Positions 38,401-52,580 of a stretch of DNA of 64,000 nucleotides are shown one piece after another. Origin of the DNA: Tetrahymena thermophila SB210 (Eukaryota > Ciliophora > Oligohymenophorea > Hymenostomatida > Tetrahymenidae); contig NW_002476246.1 of assembly GCF_000189635.1 (NCBI RefSeq), positions 310,001-374,000 of the forward strand, in the 5' to 3' direction. The notes below the pieces were generated by a model. That model saw only the letters and a program-made list of their open reading frames with translations. It was not told the origin of the DNA and ran no database searches. The translations under genes and the position numbers were made by a program. The first letter of the stretch is position 1; each line of letters opens with the position of its first letter.

Positions 38401-40633
38401 AGAAAAAGATTAATTTATATAGTAATTAAATAATATATTATTTTTTCCCATCAAACTCTAATATTTTCTTCTTTTTAATAAAGGTGTAACCAATGCGTCT
38501 AGGGTAGATATTCTTTAAAAATTCCTGATATGTAAAAAGATATTAATAGCTTACAGTGCTTTTCTTGCCCATCAGAAGCTAGTTTCTGTTAAGGAAGCTA
38601 AATTTTACTAAAGGACGGCTATTGGAGAGAAAATGATTCAACAGATTAAATTTATTCATGTAATCTAAATAGTTGTTCTTTTGAAAATATAAAAAGCAAG
38701 AATGGTTGTCTAGAGGGATATGTTGGACCACTTTGTAACAGTTGTGATAGCAAAATCAGTGTTTGGAATTATTAATATGGATTGAATGGTTAAAATTGCT
38801 ATATCTGTAGTCAGTGGGTACAGTAATATTTATATTTTAGTGTATATTTTGCTGTATACTTCGTGTATATTGCTTACAGTCATCATAGCATGATATAAAA
38901 TAAAATAATTATGTATAAACTTATAATATTTAAGAAAATTGACCTATTCATAACAAGTAAGTCTAGTTCTCAAGGATAAGATTTTTCGCTTTGGTTTAAA
39001 ATATTTATTAACTATTTGTAAATTCTGTCATGTATAATGTCCTTTAATATTACAATTCCTCACTTTTTTAATGTCTCCTTGAATTTATTTGGAGATCCAA
39101 TATAATTAACAGCTACTTCATTTGATTGCTTAGTTAAAATGAGCGAATAATATCCTGTTTGGTTAAATAGAATAGTTACTCAAATAATTAGTATGGTTGC
39201 TATATACTTTTTAATAAATTTATCTCTGATTCTTATAACAGTGTAACAAAGTAAGGACAAAAAAAAAGCAATTGCAAAAATACCTAACATCTTAACAATG
39301 ACATTTATTTTTGTTTATATATTCTACCAGCCTTCTTTAGTAATTAATTGAATAAATAAATATATCTTACTTAAATTTATTTAAAATTACAAAAATAAAT
39401 TTTAAAAATCTATTTTTTTTATTAAAAGTCAAAAATGCTGATTTAGGGAATTTTTTGCATAAAAGTAGGATCTAAATATTACTTGATATCAGACTACAAC
39501 CAGTAGTGTTATACATACCATCACAACCTTTACACCTTTGCTATAACTATTCCATTAATTATCTTTTGGTGTTTTTTAATACCAATATATATTTTTTTCA
39601 AATTAAAATCATTCTAGCAAATAGACCAGCATCAAAACATAAAGGGTGAAAAAATTGATAACTTGTTAATATACGGAATTTTGTACGATGGATATAAAAC
39701 TAAATTTTTATATTGGGAAATTTTCAAAATTTTCCATAAATTTATCCTCATGTCAATAACAAACTTAAACATTAACTAATATATTTAAGTTTCGATTATA
39801 CTTTTGACAACAATCTTTTATTTTTATATTCTAACAAAGAATTAGCCTCATAAAAATGTAAAACAGTTTGAAACAGAAAAAAAGCTCATATACAAGCTAT
39901 TATACACATATGCTTTGCTTTTAGTAGTTATCAGTGATAACTCTTAATATTAAATTTACAAGTTAATAGGGTTAATTATCATAGCATATATAAATTTATC
40001 ATCAATCAAATTAGCGTTTTTTATATTAGTTGGATAAATATAAATTTAAATTGATGAAACAGACTCTTTTTAAAACGATTTCAAGAAATGCCTCTTAAAA
40101 ATTAAAAATAAATACCCAAATATTTTTAAGTTTTTATATTTCAGAAAAATTAAGATTATTCGAATCCATTAGTTATGGAAAAAAGTGATTCTTTCCTTCA
40201 GATAAAATTTGCTTACAAGCAAAAACTTTTAATCAATTAAGGCTTAAACTTTAGTATAGCATACTGAAGCAGCTTAAAATTAGTAACCAGCCAGCTAAAA
40301 TATAATCAGAAATGCTTTGAGTTCATCAAATATGCTTTATAATTCTAATGATTTTAGAGAAAATGTAATTAATTATTTAGTAAACTTAAAACTAATTATG
40401 TAATTAATAATTTTAATAGATTAATTAAAAGTAGCTAATTCCATAATCTTTAAAATTGATACAAATGTATAACATTTCAGGGCTGCCAAGTCAAGATTCA
40501 CCAAATGTAAATTATTTCCTTTAAATTTATTTTATTAATTTTTTTTCTTAAATAGAGTAAGAAACATTATTTTGAAGCAAATAAATTTACACCCAAAAGC
40601 CAAATATAATCAGAGATATAAGAAGATTAATGA
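29473..40633 (+). CDS. giant gene B: paralogue of gene A, 3238 aa
   Basis: Fifteen exons, with introns 29659-29710, 30104-30156, 31015-31077, 31169-31272, 32655-32954, 33235-33287, 34028-34189, 35075-35133, 35833-36072, 37850-37952, 38422-38483, 39340-39428, 40365-40419 and 40507-40555; TGA at 40631-40633. Exon phases and most exon lengths equal those of gene A (186, 91, 1382, 280, 885, 699, 469, 856). Signal peptide MVTKQIILILFLSRVLSQ, N-terminal Cys modules (SCSNCQTNCNQC), a short Pro-rich linker without the DPSQ expansion, a beta-repeat ectodomain, exon-10 Pmp-type repeats (SGGALYF, NGGAIYF, GGSIYY), a Cys module with GYVGPLCNSC, then about eight membrane segments and a polar tail. I met no in-frame TGA. 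Protein similarity to A is very high, and intron sequence is less conserved. It is the closest relative of A. Confidence 0.88.
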
Positions 40634-41010
40634 TTTAATGATTTAAAAACAAACATATTTATTTAAATTTGTCATCTTTTTAATTATATATGTTTTTGAG
40701 TAAAATTTTTATACAAATTATTTTTAATTAAAAAAAAAATTATTCATTCAAATAAATATTTAAAAAATTATTTCATAAAATTAGAACAAACAAAAATAAA
40801 TTTATGAATTTATTTAATTTAGTAAATTAAAATTATTGAAGCTAAATTTAAAAAAATAAGATATCAATAATATATTTATTTTAAAATGCTATTCTTAAAT
40901 AATCATCTTGTTTTATTAGATTTTTGAAAATATTAAGTTTATTTCACAAAAACAATAGTCTAACAAACAAACAAAATAATCCTGAATAATTTCAAATCAT
41001 AATACCGAAA
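40634..41010. other. spacer between gene B and tRNA-Gly copy 6
   Basis: AT-rich, similar to 27645-27993 behind gene A. No exon is visible. The last 50 bases resemble the 5' flank of tRNA copy 4. Confidence 0.6.
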
Positions 41011-41081
41011 GCACCGATGGTTTAGTGGTAGAATAGAGCGTTGCCATCGCTTTGACCCGGGTTCGATTCCCGGTCGGTGCA
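41011..41081 (+). tRNA. tRNA-Gly (GCC), copy 6
   Basis: Identical 71-nt tRNA-Gly with anticodon GCC, followed by T6. It ends 203 bp before the ATG of giant gene C. No tRNA precedes gene D. Confidence 0.97.
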
Positions 41082-41284
41082 TTTTTTATAAATAATTTTA
41101 TTTAAAAATAGATATAAATATAAAATAACTAAGGATTTAATATACTTAAAAAGAGTTTATATCGATCATATATCTGCTGTGAAGCTAATTAAATAAGTTA
41201 GATGTAAATAATAAAATTAACTTAAGAAGTAATTAATTGAAATAAGTTTAAGGTTAATACTTTAATATTTTATTTAGCATAAAT

Positions 41285-44200
41285 ATGAAAATTTAAAAAG
41301 CTTTGTTTATAATACTTTTCAAATATACTCTTAGCTAAATTTTGTAACAATGTGAATTGCAAAATTAGTATTTTGATGTAGAATTATAGAGCTGCGGTAG
41401 TTGCTAAGCATAGTGTAATATATGTAATGATTAATAAACATGCGAAATATGCAAGGATTCATTCTTTTATGTAAACTATCGTTTTATTTTTATACTAAAA
41501 CTAATTTATTCCAATAAAAAGGATGATTAAACAGGCTCTTGTTTGTCTTAATGCTAATATGGTGGTTCATAATAAGAATTTTTCTAGGTTTGCATAGAAT
41601 GTTAAATAGAGAACTGTAATATTTGTGAGTTTGAAGGGACATAATGTAAATAGTGCCTTGAAGGATGGAAATTGGCTGAAGATAAACTAAGCTGTTAGAA
41701 ATAAGAATGTTTATATAATGATTATTTGTATTATGATCAAGCCTCTAATTAATGCACTACAAATTGCCCCGAATATGCTAATGATTAAGATAGGTCTTGT
41801 GCTAATTTAAGAAAATTTAGCCAGATGAAAACTTTTGGAAGTAGAAATTAAATAAAATAAGATGAAATTAATGAAATTTATTATTATTAAAAGATTGATG
41901 AGAGTTAAATAGTAATAATAATTTTATTTTTTAATCCCAAATAAATAAAAATATTTATTATTTAATAGGTTATAGCAATAAGTAACACAAGTGCCATCTT
42001 CTATTCTTATCCAGAACTAATTTCCATCAATTAAGTTAATCTGTTGGTTAGCTTTTAATACTCACTCCTCAATAAGTAGAATATTTATTTGTTTGCTTCA
42101 TTTAGTGTGTAAAAAATAGATTTAGAGTTATCTGAAATTTCTATTGTTTACTAAACACCCACCTGCGAATTGTTTGTCTTCTCTGATTCTTTTGTATATT
42201 GCTATTACAATCAAAACATGAATATTATCAATTTGGAAACTTCAAGCGTTATGATATTTAATATTACATCAAAAATTTATCTTGATTTTGTTCCTTACTA
42301 ATTTAATTAAATTCCTCTACCTCCTCCACCTCCACCACCTCCTTCTATTCCATTTCCACCATAAGTTCCAAAATAATCTAATAATTCTTAATCACCTTTA
42401 CCTCCATAACTACCTCCTCCTCCTCCAATTAAAGACAAATTAGGATGCTATATATTTTAACTTAACAAATTTGAATTGTAAATTACAAAATAATAATTAA
42501 ATCTAATTTAGAAGAATATTCTAAGTGATAGTCTTATAGGGTAAGTTTAATCTTAAGATATGAATCCAAAAATAAAGAAATATTTTGATTTAAAAAACAC
42601 TAACAAAACTGTTTTTGTAGATAATAAAAATTAAATTTGGTTTATTGATTGGAATAATACAACATTTATATACAAAGTAAAATAAGTAGATTTATAAATG
42701 TAAATTTTAGATTGCTTTGAATATGACCAAAAAGCCAGATTAATTTTAATAAAAGCAGATTACTATGATGATGATATTTATTAATCAGCAATTATCTGTG
42801 CAAACCTTACGCTTAATTAAACTTCTAATATCTACACTTTTTAATATGTAAATAAATAAATTGGTTATTTTAAAAATATTTAGTTTTTATTTATTCAAAA
42901 AAGGAATAACCTCATTTTGTTAAAATGACTTCTTAAATTATAGATCATGTAATTATAAATAATTTTAATACTATCATCCTTTCATCACAGGAAGGTATGA
43001 ATATCAAATTTTAGCCTTGTTTTTTTTATATTTTAATAATTTTAATTACATTAATTTAATTATATTGATATTTTTTATTTGCTTTTAATCAGAGATAAAT
43101 TCTTATAATTATTTTGAATTTTAAGCAAATAATTAATAATGACATTTTAATATCTTTTAAAATATCTTGAATTTATTAAAACAATAACAAAATATCTTTT
43201 TATTTCTTTTTTAAATTTAATTTCTATTTAACATTACTTAAAATAAATTTATTTGAATTAGGCTACGAAACAGTAAATATAAGTGGATAAATAAGTGAAA
43301 AAGTTACATAAAATAATGAAAATATATTTTTTCCTCTGAATAATTCAAATAATCAGTTAGTCAATCACTTGATATTTATTTCTTAAAACCAAACACTAGT
43401 GTATTATGTATTTGACAATACTTTAAATATACAGAAAGTCAATTTTAATATTACTGATTTTTGGTATGATAATGATAATTTATCTCTTTAACTAGATCCT
43501 TAAGACTAAGCAAATATTTAAATCAATAGAAAATAAATCAGAAAGTTAGATGACAAAAAAATTATAGTTGCTTATAAAAATTAATTGTGGGTAGTTGCAT
43601 TTTAATAGTAATAAACATTTCAAAACATAAAATATAGTAGCTTTATGGATCAAAATGATGCTTACTATATGGGAGGTATCTAAAATATACTTTATTCATA
43701 GGAGAGAAACACAATAGCCATAATATTTTAAACTGGATTTAGAATTTAGTAATTGCAAGGATAATAATAAGTATTTGAAAAAAATTTATAATTATAGATA
43801 ACAAATTCTGAGATTTGCGGTTAATATATAGCGATTGTTTACCAAGTATAAACTATATTTAACTTTCTCCTTGTTGATACTGATAATACTTAGATGTATC
43901 AATTTGAGATTTAAAGTACCAATCTCTATATTAATTTACTAAAAGAAGTAAACTCTGCAGTCATGTATTTAGCTGTCCATTACTAATATTAATCTTTACT
44001 ATTTTGCATTTCTGAATAGAAAATAGATATGTTTTAGATATAAGCAGGTGCTAAAATAATAAATTTTGATAAAGATAAAATAGTTTAGGTGTTTGAAAGT
44101 TATATATACTTTAATACTATTGATTATTTTACAATTATTTTAATCTATAACTAACAAAGCTCTTCTCTCACCTATAAAGATTATTTTGTTAATATAAATA

Positions 44201-47200
44201 ATTTTCTAGTTATTAATAAAGATCTAGCTATTATCACTCTGTATTGTAATGGTTCAAATAAATTTGTATTATATAGTTAACTCAAAAGAGTTAATCAAGC
44301 CATAATTGCAAGTAATCTTTTAGACACTAGCATTAAAAGCATAATTAAATCATTAAGCAAAAAATACTTAAAAGTGGTATTAACACAATTTTTTTCTCTT
44401 GGTGTAACAAATTTATAAGTTTTTGATTTAAAAACTTTGAAGTTTTAAGAGTTACAACAAACTTTTATGATAGCCTCAAATGATAATAGTTTTATCGCTT
44501 CGTAAAATTCGTAATATATGCTATATAACTTTACTGATCTTTCTAGTGTTAATTTACAATTCCCTCTTTCTGCTGTTTTTATGAATAATAATCTTCTTTA
44601 GTTTTAAAATAAAACCTACTCAATAATCTAAAATATTTAGAAAGTAAATTACTTAATTTAAAAAAAAATTTTTTTAAACTTTTGTTCTCATGCCACCCCC
44701 CCCCCCCCCATCAAAATTATTTTTCATTTATTAATTTTTAGGAAAAATTTAATCTAATGGTACAACTAAGAATTTTTTTTTTTCATTATCAAATATTTTA
44801 ATTTAATTTATATTTATTTTTATAAAATAGCAAATTTTTTTACTTGATGTTTACAACTAATAAATAGAATAACTTTTATTGTAAGCTTCTACAGAAAATA
44901 ACTACATCCAAATAAAATAAAATTAATTGGCATTATACCAAGCTGCAAATGTTATTGATACATATTTTTTAGGTTAAAAATACTTATAATTTTCTTTATT
45001 AGATTTTATAATAAATTCAAAAGTAGTTTAATTGAAATCAAGAGTTATTTTAGTCTATTAAAAATAAATTCAATTCTTTGATTTTAGAACCAACGAATAA
45101 ATAATAAATGGTAATAATTTATTAAAATAAATAATATATAAATTAATATATTTTTATCAATTTTAATAAATAGATATTCCTATTAACCTGAATAGTTTTC
45201 TATTTGTCTCATTAATTAGCAAAAGATAATTGCTAGGAATAATTAATGATAATAAGTATGTTGTTGTGGATCTTTAATTTAACATAAAATATACATTTGT
45301 TGATTAAACTTAAGTAATTTACATTTCATAAATAGATGTATTCATCTCCTCTGACTAAAATAAATAAATTCTATTTCATAGAAGTGATTATAAAAAATAA
45401 AAATTAAACTTATTTTTAATAGATGACTAGCACATACTTATTAATGAAGCTGTAATTAAATCAAAGAATAGTATAGTTATTACTTAAAAGACACAATCTT
45501 CATAGATTTCATACTTATTTAATTATTACACATAATAAATTTGTCAGCTTTAATTTCAAGACATTATCTATTACAACTAACTCGATAATTACAAATTACT
45601 TTAATAAGATGACATAATTATAATCTTTTTAAAAGTATCTTATAGCTTAATATAAATATTAGATAATAATTAATATTAAATACTAAAATACCAAAAATAT
45701 AATGATTAGTTTCTTTAACTTTATCTTCCATAACTAACATTTTATAATAATTAAAACAAGTTTATTATATAATTTTTCAGTGATAATAAAGCAGAAAAAA
45801 GTAGAAACGTTTTAATAATTTATGATTTAGATTTAGTTTAAAACTGCTAGTTCACCTTCTCAAGTAGTTAATAGTAATTACACATAATAAGGGATTCTGT
45901 AAAATTTTATTTTATTTATAAATTATTATTTTTTTATTTTATTTTTAATACCTTAACACACTTTTTATTTTAGCTATTTTTTATTTTTTTATGAAAATAA
46001 AAATTTAATTTTATATAATTTTTAAATATTTTTAAAACTATTTATTTTTGTTGAATTAAATAAAAATAATTCAAAATATATTAAGAAAAATAAAATTTAT
46101 TTATTAAAGTATATTTTTTTAATAGAAATTTGTAACAATGAACTAAAGTACTTTGAGTGTAGTTGACTATGCAAACTGTCAAATTTAAAATGTGCCTCTT
46201 TATGGGATACAATTTTAATAGCAGGCTATAAGATAAAATCCAAGATATATTATTTAAGAAAATGATCTTGACATTATTATAATTATGTCATAAGATAGGC
46301 TAAATTTATTTTAGTATTCAACTTTAATGTATTTAGGAAGCCTTGACTATCAAAATTATGGTATTTCATCTACAGTTTTTTATGCTTCTTCGTCAGGCTC
46401 TTTGGTTATAATCAGCAACTTATAAGTTTAAATATTTGATCTTTGGACAAATTTGTTTTCTAACTTACATAATAATTATCTAAATAGTTACAATAGCAAT
46501 TTTTTATATTATTATGACTAGAAATTAATTCTATTTTATAGATATAATTCAGGTGTTGTTAATGTTCATAATAGCAGCACTTAATAAATTTTGTTTTAAT
46601 TTAAATTATAGGGCTCTTAGTTTGCAACCAAATTTGACGTTTAGTTGTTTAATTTAACTTCGAGTACATTATTAGCAATTATTTCATACCAAGAATTAAT
46701 TGTTTATGATTTCATAAATAACATTTAAATTAAATATTTATCTTAGTCTTTTAATTGCAAGCTCATGTCTTATTTTGATTTAAGTATATTTTGCTTAGAA
46801 AGTAGCAATACTATAAAAAAGTTTAGTAGAATTTCTTTGGATTTTGAGATAGTCACTACTAAAGATGTTATCTAGTTTTAAGTTACCTAGTTTTATGCAT
46901 TGAGTAATTAAATATTAGCTTTACTTGATAACTAAGGAAATGTTGCATTTTTGAATGTAGATTTAATTCAAATTTCTCCTCTAATACAAGTTTAAAAATA
47001 TTTAAACAAAGTAAATTATTATTTTCAATCAAGATATCCAAATAAAAATAACCCTTTCTAAATACTAAATTTTAGAAATTTAATTTTTAGAACATATGAA
47101 AATTTTTTTTCAAGAGAAATGGGTTAATTTATTTATAATATCTAAATTTAATAAATTAAATTAAAGTTTATAAATATTTTTAATTGAAATTATAAATAGA

Positions 47201-50200
47201 TTAAACTTTATGGAATGTATATCATAGTTTAGACATAGAATCTATATATCACTATCCTATAGTTAGATCCTATCACATATGTTAAAAATATTAAATAAGT
47301 AACACAATTTTATAAAGCAACTTAAAATATTCTCGATTTTACAGTGTTTTAATATAGCTAATCTAGTTGTATTGTTATAGCTACCAATCTTGCTATATAA
47401 GCCTTTTATATAAATTCTAATACTCTGATAGGAAATTTACCTGTTTCATGTTAAAATAATCTCAAGCTCAAGACTGATTTGAATTATTTGTTTGTAATAT
47501 GCAGTTTTTAGGTTAGTGTTTTTTAGAAAAAAACTCTCAATTTAATAAACTATTACAAAGTTAATTAGTTTATTTATTCTAATATTAAAGATATTTAATT
47601 TGTGGTAGAAAACATGTACATGATCATCCTTTACAATGATATGCATTTAATTTATTTAAATGCTTAATATTCTTTTCTGTTAGAGTCATATTAAAATTTG
47701 AACAACCCCATGATTTACTACACCGAATTAGTTTACTCAGATAAATAAAAATAGATATTGAGTTTAATAAATTTTAAATGCTTTTCTAGCTAAAATTTAT
47801 TCGACATTTCTTACTAAGTTTAATAAAATAATATTAACACCTATTAGATGTATATTAATTACAAATAGACTTCGGAAATTTACACTAATTTAAATCAGGT
47901 AAAAAAATTATTAATTTAAAATCACGATTAGCTTTTTTTTTCGTTTCTTGACTTTAAAATTTTAATAATAATATAAAAAATATTTAATAAAAAAAAATAG
48001 TTTTTTTAATTTATTCAAATTTATTTTATAATAATAAAAATTAACTTTTATTAAATAGCACTAAGACCTTTAAAGTAGAATCTACTATTAGTATTTACAG
48101 CTAGCAAAATATACTATTTAAATGGACACTGATTATTCTAATTTAATTAAAATTCAAATATTCTATAATATTTTCTAAAAAAACTCAATTATTGAATATA
48201 ATTTTGAGAAGAAACAAGGTTAGATGTAAAGAAAAGGAGTAGCTTATCTTTCAAACAATAATATAATTCTACCTTAATTTTATCATTTAGCATTTTAATA
48301 AATAAAAATTTTGGTTTTTTCTAATGAAACAACCATTGAGCTCAATCCAAATAACAGTCTAAATACTTTTGTTTTTAATGATGTTGAATTTTTATTTCAA
48401 AATAATACAACACTTTAAATAAGCAACACTGATACATTGATATTAGATTCATTCATAATTGGTAATCAGCCAGCAAATATAACGAATAACCACTATTTTA
48501 TTATTAAAAATATAACAAACGTTTATATAAAAAATCTAACAATATAAAACTTTGATATGAGAAGCTAAAATTTATTTTTATTTGATTAAGTTTCAAATCT
48601 TACAGTAGAGAATTTAAATTTAATAAATTTAAATTTGATAGGAAATCTTTTTGAGTTCAAAGAATGTGAAAACATTTTAATTTAAAACTCTGTTCTTAAA
48701 AATATCAAATTAAATAAAGGGAGCATCTTCTCTTTAATCAAAGTAGATTAAGTATAAATAATCTATTTAAATGCTACATAAATAAGCAAATTTTTTACTA
48801 CATCTCGTTAAAGAGACCTTTAGCTAGGGAATAGTTTAATTAAGTAATAAAATAAAAATAATAATCCTACTTCTCTATTTAGCTTCTAAGGATGCCAAAA
48901 TGTAAATATTTAAAACTGCTATTTTTAATAATTCGAAGACATTTGTTTGGTCTATGCTGATCATTACTAAATAGATAAAACGTAAATGTATTTCTTAAAT
49001 AATATTGAAATTATTTATTTAGATGCCAAAAACTTTGTATTTTCTGGTAATGGAGATCAAATACTTTAAATAACTTCTATTTAATCATTGCTGCAGTTTG
49101 TAACTTTTTCAGAGATATCAGATAATAATTCTCTGATACAGTTAAATCCTTTAGAAAAAGCTAGAATTGATAAATCTAGATTTGATAATATAAGTTTATC
49201 TGGAGGAAGCATCATAAATTTCTTACAAGGTGAACTAATAATTACAAATTCCAATTTTACTAACGTAAATTCTACAGCTTATCCCTGCGCCCTTAATGTT
49301 ATAGAAGGAGATTTTATATAGATTAAAAACTGCTAATTTATAAACCTTTCTAATAATATGCAATAGAAAAATTCATAAAACTAGTTGTTGCATTTTTAAG
49401 GTGGAGCTATTAAGCTTTAAAATACAAACATAACAAAAATTTAACAAAGTCTTTTCAAAAATTGCATATCTTAAGGACCTGCCGGCGCAATTTATTCTTT
49501 TTAATCAAAATAGCAAGCAATTTTTGAGATTTTTATGACTTAATTTATTGAAAACTAATCCATTTTAGATTCTGGTGGAGCAATTTATTTTTTGCAATAA
49601 TGTGGAATTAACATAACTTAGAGTTATTTTTCAAGCAACCATGCATTAAAATCTTAAGGTGGTGCTATCTATTTTGAATCTTCGTCTTTAATTGCTTTTT
49701 AAAATTCTAACTTCTCATTAAATTAGGCAGATATTGGAGGATCTGTTTATTATTCCATAACAAACTAAGAATTTTTTAAAGAATAAATTCTTTAAAAAAA
49801 TCAAATTTACTTTGAAAAAAATAAAGGTAGATTTTTATTATAAATTATAAATTAATTTTTTTAATTTTATTAATAGCTACATTTTATGGTTAAAATATTG
49901 GCTCAATCCCTTTTTGGATCGGAATTTCAAAAAAACCTAGTGCAGATAAGCTTAAAATAGTTTAATAATATAAAGTTTAAAATATTTCTAGTGGTAATTA
50001 TTTAGATTAGCCGTTGTATTTAAATTTTATAGACGAAGAAGGGAATCCTTTTAACTTTATAGAATCACCAAGTTTAAATAGCTTAAGAAAAGAATTTTCT
50101 TTACAGTTATATTTTTAAAATAATAGCTAAATTATTATTTAATAAGGAGTAAATGCATAATTAAATCAATCTATAGGCTTATTTTAATTAAATTTCCAGT

Positions 50201-52580
50201 CAATATACAAGGTTTCTTAAAATCAAAAAATCTATATTATATCAAACTAAATACAATAAGATAAGTAGCTTTATTTAGCTCTTGAATTATAATACAGAGA
50301 TTGCATTAAGGGAGAAACTATTTAAGAAAAGGAAAATTTCATTTAGTAATTTTTTAATTTCTAAAATTTAAAAAAATCGATTGATTTATTTTTAAAAGGT
50401 GCAACCAGTGTGTTTAGGGCAGATACTCACTAAAAATTCCTGATATGTAAAAAGATATTAATAGTATACAATGTATTTCTTGTCCAGATTCAGCTAAATT
50501 TTGTTAAGGAAGTTAAATAATACTCAAAGATGGTTACTGGAGAGAAAATAACTCATCAGATTAAATTTATTAATGTATTTTAAACAGCTGTTCTTCTGAC
50601 AACCCAAGTAGCAAAAATGGCTGCATTGAGGGATTTGTAGGACCACTTTGTAATAGTTGTGATAGCAAAGCAAGTGTTTGGAAATACTAGTATGGATTGA
50701 AAGGCTAAAACTGCTATGTCTGTAGCGAATGGATAGAATAGTATTTGTACTTTAGTATATATTTTGCTTTGTACTTTTTGTATATTGCTTACAGTCATCA
50801 TAGCATGATAAAAAGTAAAATAATCATGTATAAACTCATAATATTTAAGAAAATAGATCTCTTCATCACAAGTAAATCTAGTTCTCAAGGGAAAGATTTT
50901 TCTCTATGGTTTAAAATATTCATTAATTATTTACAAATTTTATCTTGTGCTATGTCATTTAACATCACAGTTCCAAACTTTTTAAATGTCTCTTTAAATT
51001 TGTTTGGAGATCCTTTACAATTAACAGTAACTTCATTTGATTGCTTATTTAAAATGAGTGATAAATATCCAGTCTGGTTAAATAGGATTGTTACATAAGT
51101 AGTTAGTATGGTTGCTATTTACTTTTTAATAAATTTATCTCTAATTCTAATATCTATTAAGCAGCATAAAGACCTCAAAAAATCATTTGCTTAAATACCT
51201 AATATTGCAAAAATGACTTTTATTTTTATTTACTTATTCTATCAGCCTTCATTAGTAATTTATTTTATTTTCATTTTTTTTTAACAATTTTTAAAAAATA
51301 AATAAAACAATTCTAAACAACAAAACAAATTAAATTTTTATTTAAAAAGTCTAAAATGCTTATTCAAGGAGTTTTTTGCACATAAATTGGAAGTGATTAT
51401 TATTTGATATCAGACTATAGTCAGTAATGCTACACACATTACCACAATCTATATACCTTTACAATAACAATTCCATTAATCACAATTTGGTGTTTTTTAA
51501 TACCATTGAAGATATTTTTTAACCTAAAATCGTTTCAAAAACTTGATGACCATCATAACCCAAAGGGTCAGAGAATTGAGAATCTGTTAGCTTATGGAGT
51601 ATTATACGACGGATATAAAAATAAATTTTTATACTGGGAAATTTTCAAAATATTCCATAAATTTATTCTAATGTCAATAATTAACTTAAATATTAATTAA
51701 CAAACTTAAGTGTCCTTAATACTTTTGACAATTATTTTTTACTATTATATACTTTAAAAGGCTTAGCCACATAAAAATATTAAACAATTTCAAACAGAAA
51801 AAAGACTTATTTTCAAACTTTTATACACATTTGCATTACTCTAACTAATAATTAGTGATAATTCAAAGTTATCTATTTACAAGATGATTGGACTGATTTT
51901 CATAATATACATAAATATTACAACAATTAAGCTGGCTATCTTCATATTTGTTGGGTATATTTACATTTAAATAGATGAAGCAGATTCTTGTTCTAACAAA
52001 TTTAAGAAATTCCTTTTCTAAATAAAAAATAAATATCCAAAGCTTTTAAATTTCTTGAATTTTAGAAGAACAAAAATAATTAGAATCCACTAGTTATGGA
52101 AAAAAGTGATTATATCATTTAGATAAAACATTTTTACCAGCAAAAATTTTTAAAGCAATAAAAATTATACTCTGCATTAGCAATCTGAAAACAGTAGAAT
52201 ACATCATCCAATAACCTAAAAGAATCAAAAAAGTGTTTCTTATTTGAACTCTTCGAATAAACTTTTCAGCTCTAACACCTTAGGTGAAAATGTAATTAAT
52301 ATTTTTATTTATACAAAAAGAATTAAACATTTTTTTATTTAGATTCGTTAAAACCAGCTTATACCAGAATCATTAAAATTAATATAAATGTCAAATTTTC
52401 ATGTAATTCCAAGTCAAGACTCACCAAACGTATTTAATGTTATTTTACCTTATTTTGATTAATTCATTTTTGTATAAATAGAATATATAAATATATAACG
52501 AAGGAAATAAAAATGCTTCTAAAAGTTTGTTCAAAGCATTTAGTACTCCATAAAATGATTAAAGTGATGATTAAAAATGA
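41285..52580 (+). CDS. giant gene C: paralogue of genes A and B, 3245 aa
   Basis: Fifteen exons, with introns 41471-41521, 41912-41968, 42848-42903, 42995-43261, 44644-44830, 45111-45173, 45899-46125, 47011-47199, 47899-48058, 49827-49876, 50346-50398, 51255-51349, 52292-52342 and 52430-52481; TGA at 52578-52580. Signal peptide MKIQKALFIILFKYTLSQ; Cys modules (SCGSCQAQCNIC); a linker with long Pro runs. Beta-repeat ectodomain. Exon 10 ends in Pmp-type repeats (GGAIKL, AGAIYS, SGGAIYF, GGAIYF, GGSVYY). The Cys module (GFVGPLCNSC) precedes about eight membrane segments, with a loop LAYGVLYDGYKNKFLYWEIF in exon 13. Everything is open. It is more diverged from A and B than they are from each other, but exon phases are identical. 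Gln-free stretches of this gene appear as short standard-code ORFs near 49088, 50745 and 51506. Confidence 0.88.
44696..44709 (+). repeat. C14 homopolymer in intron 5 of gene C
   Basis: Fourteen consecutive C bases, preceded by tgcca, inside the AT-rich intron 44644-44830. No comparable C or G run is found elsewhere in the window, and the homologous introns of A and B lack it. Confidence 0.95.

Noticed and set aside
14981..41081. Regularly repeated identical blocks as a CRISPR array
   Set aside because: The blocks are complete tRNA-Gly genes 0.25-12 kb apart in a eukaryotic setting.
50580..50888. 102-residue minus-strand ORF
   Set aside because: It is antisense to exon 12 of gene C, which is conserved in A and B on the + strand.
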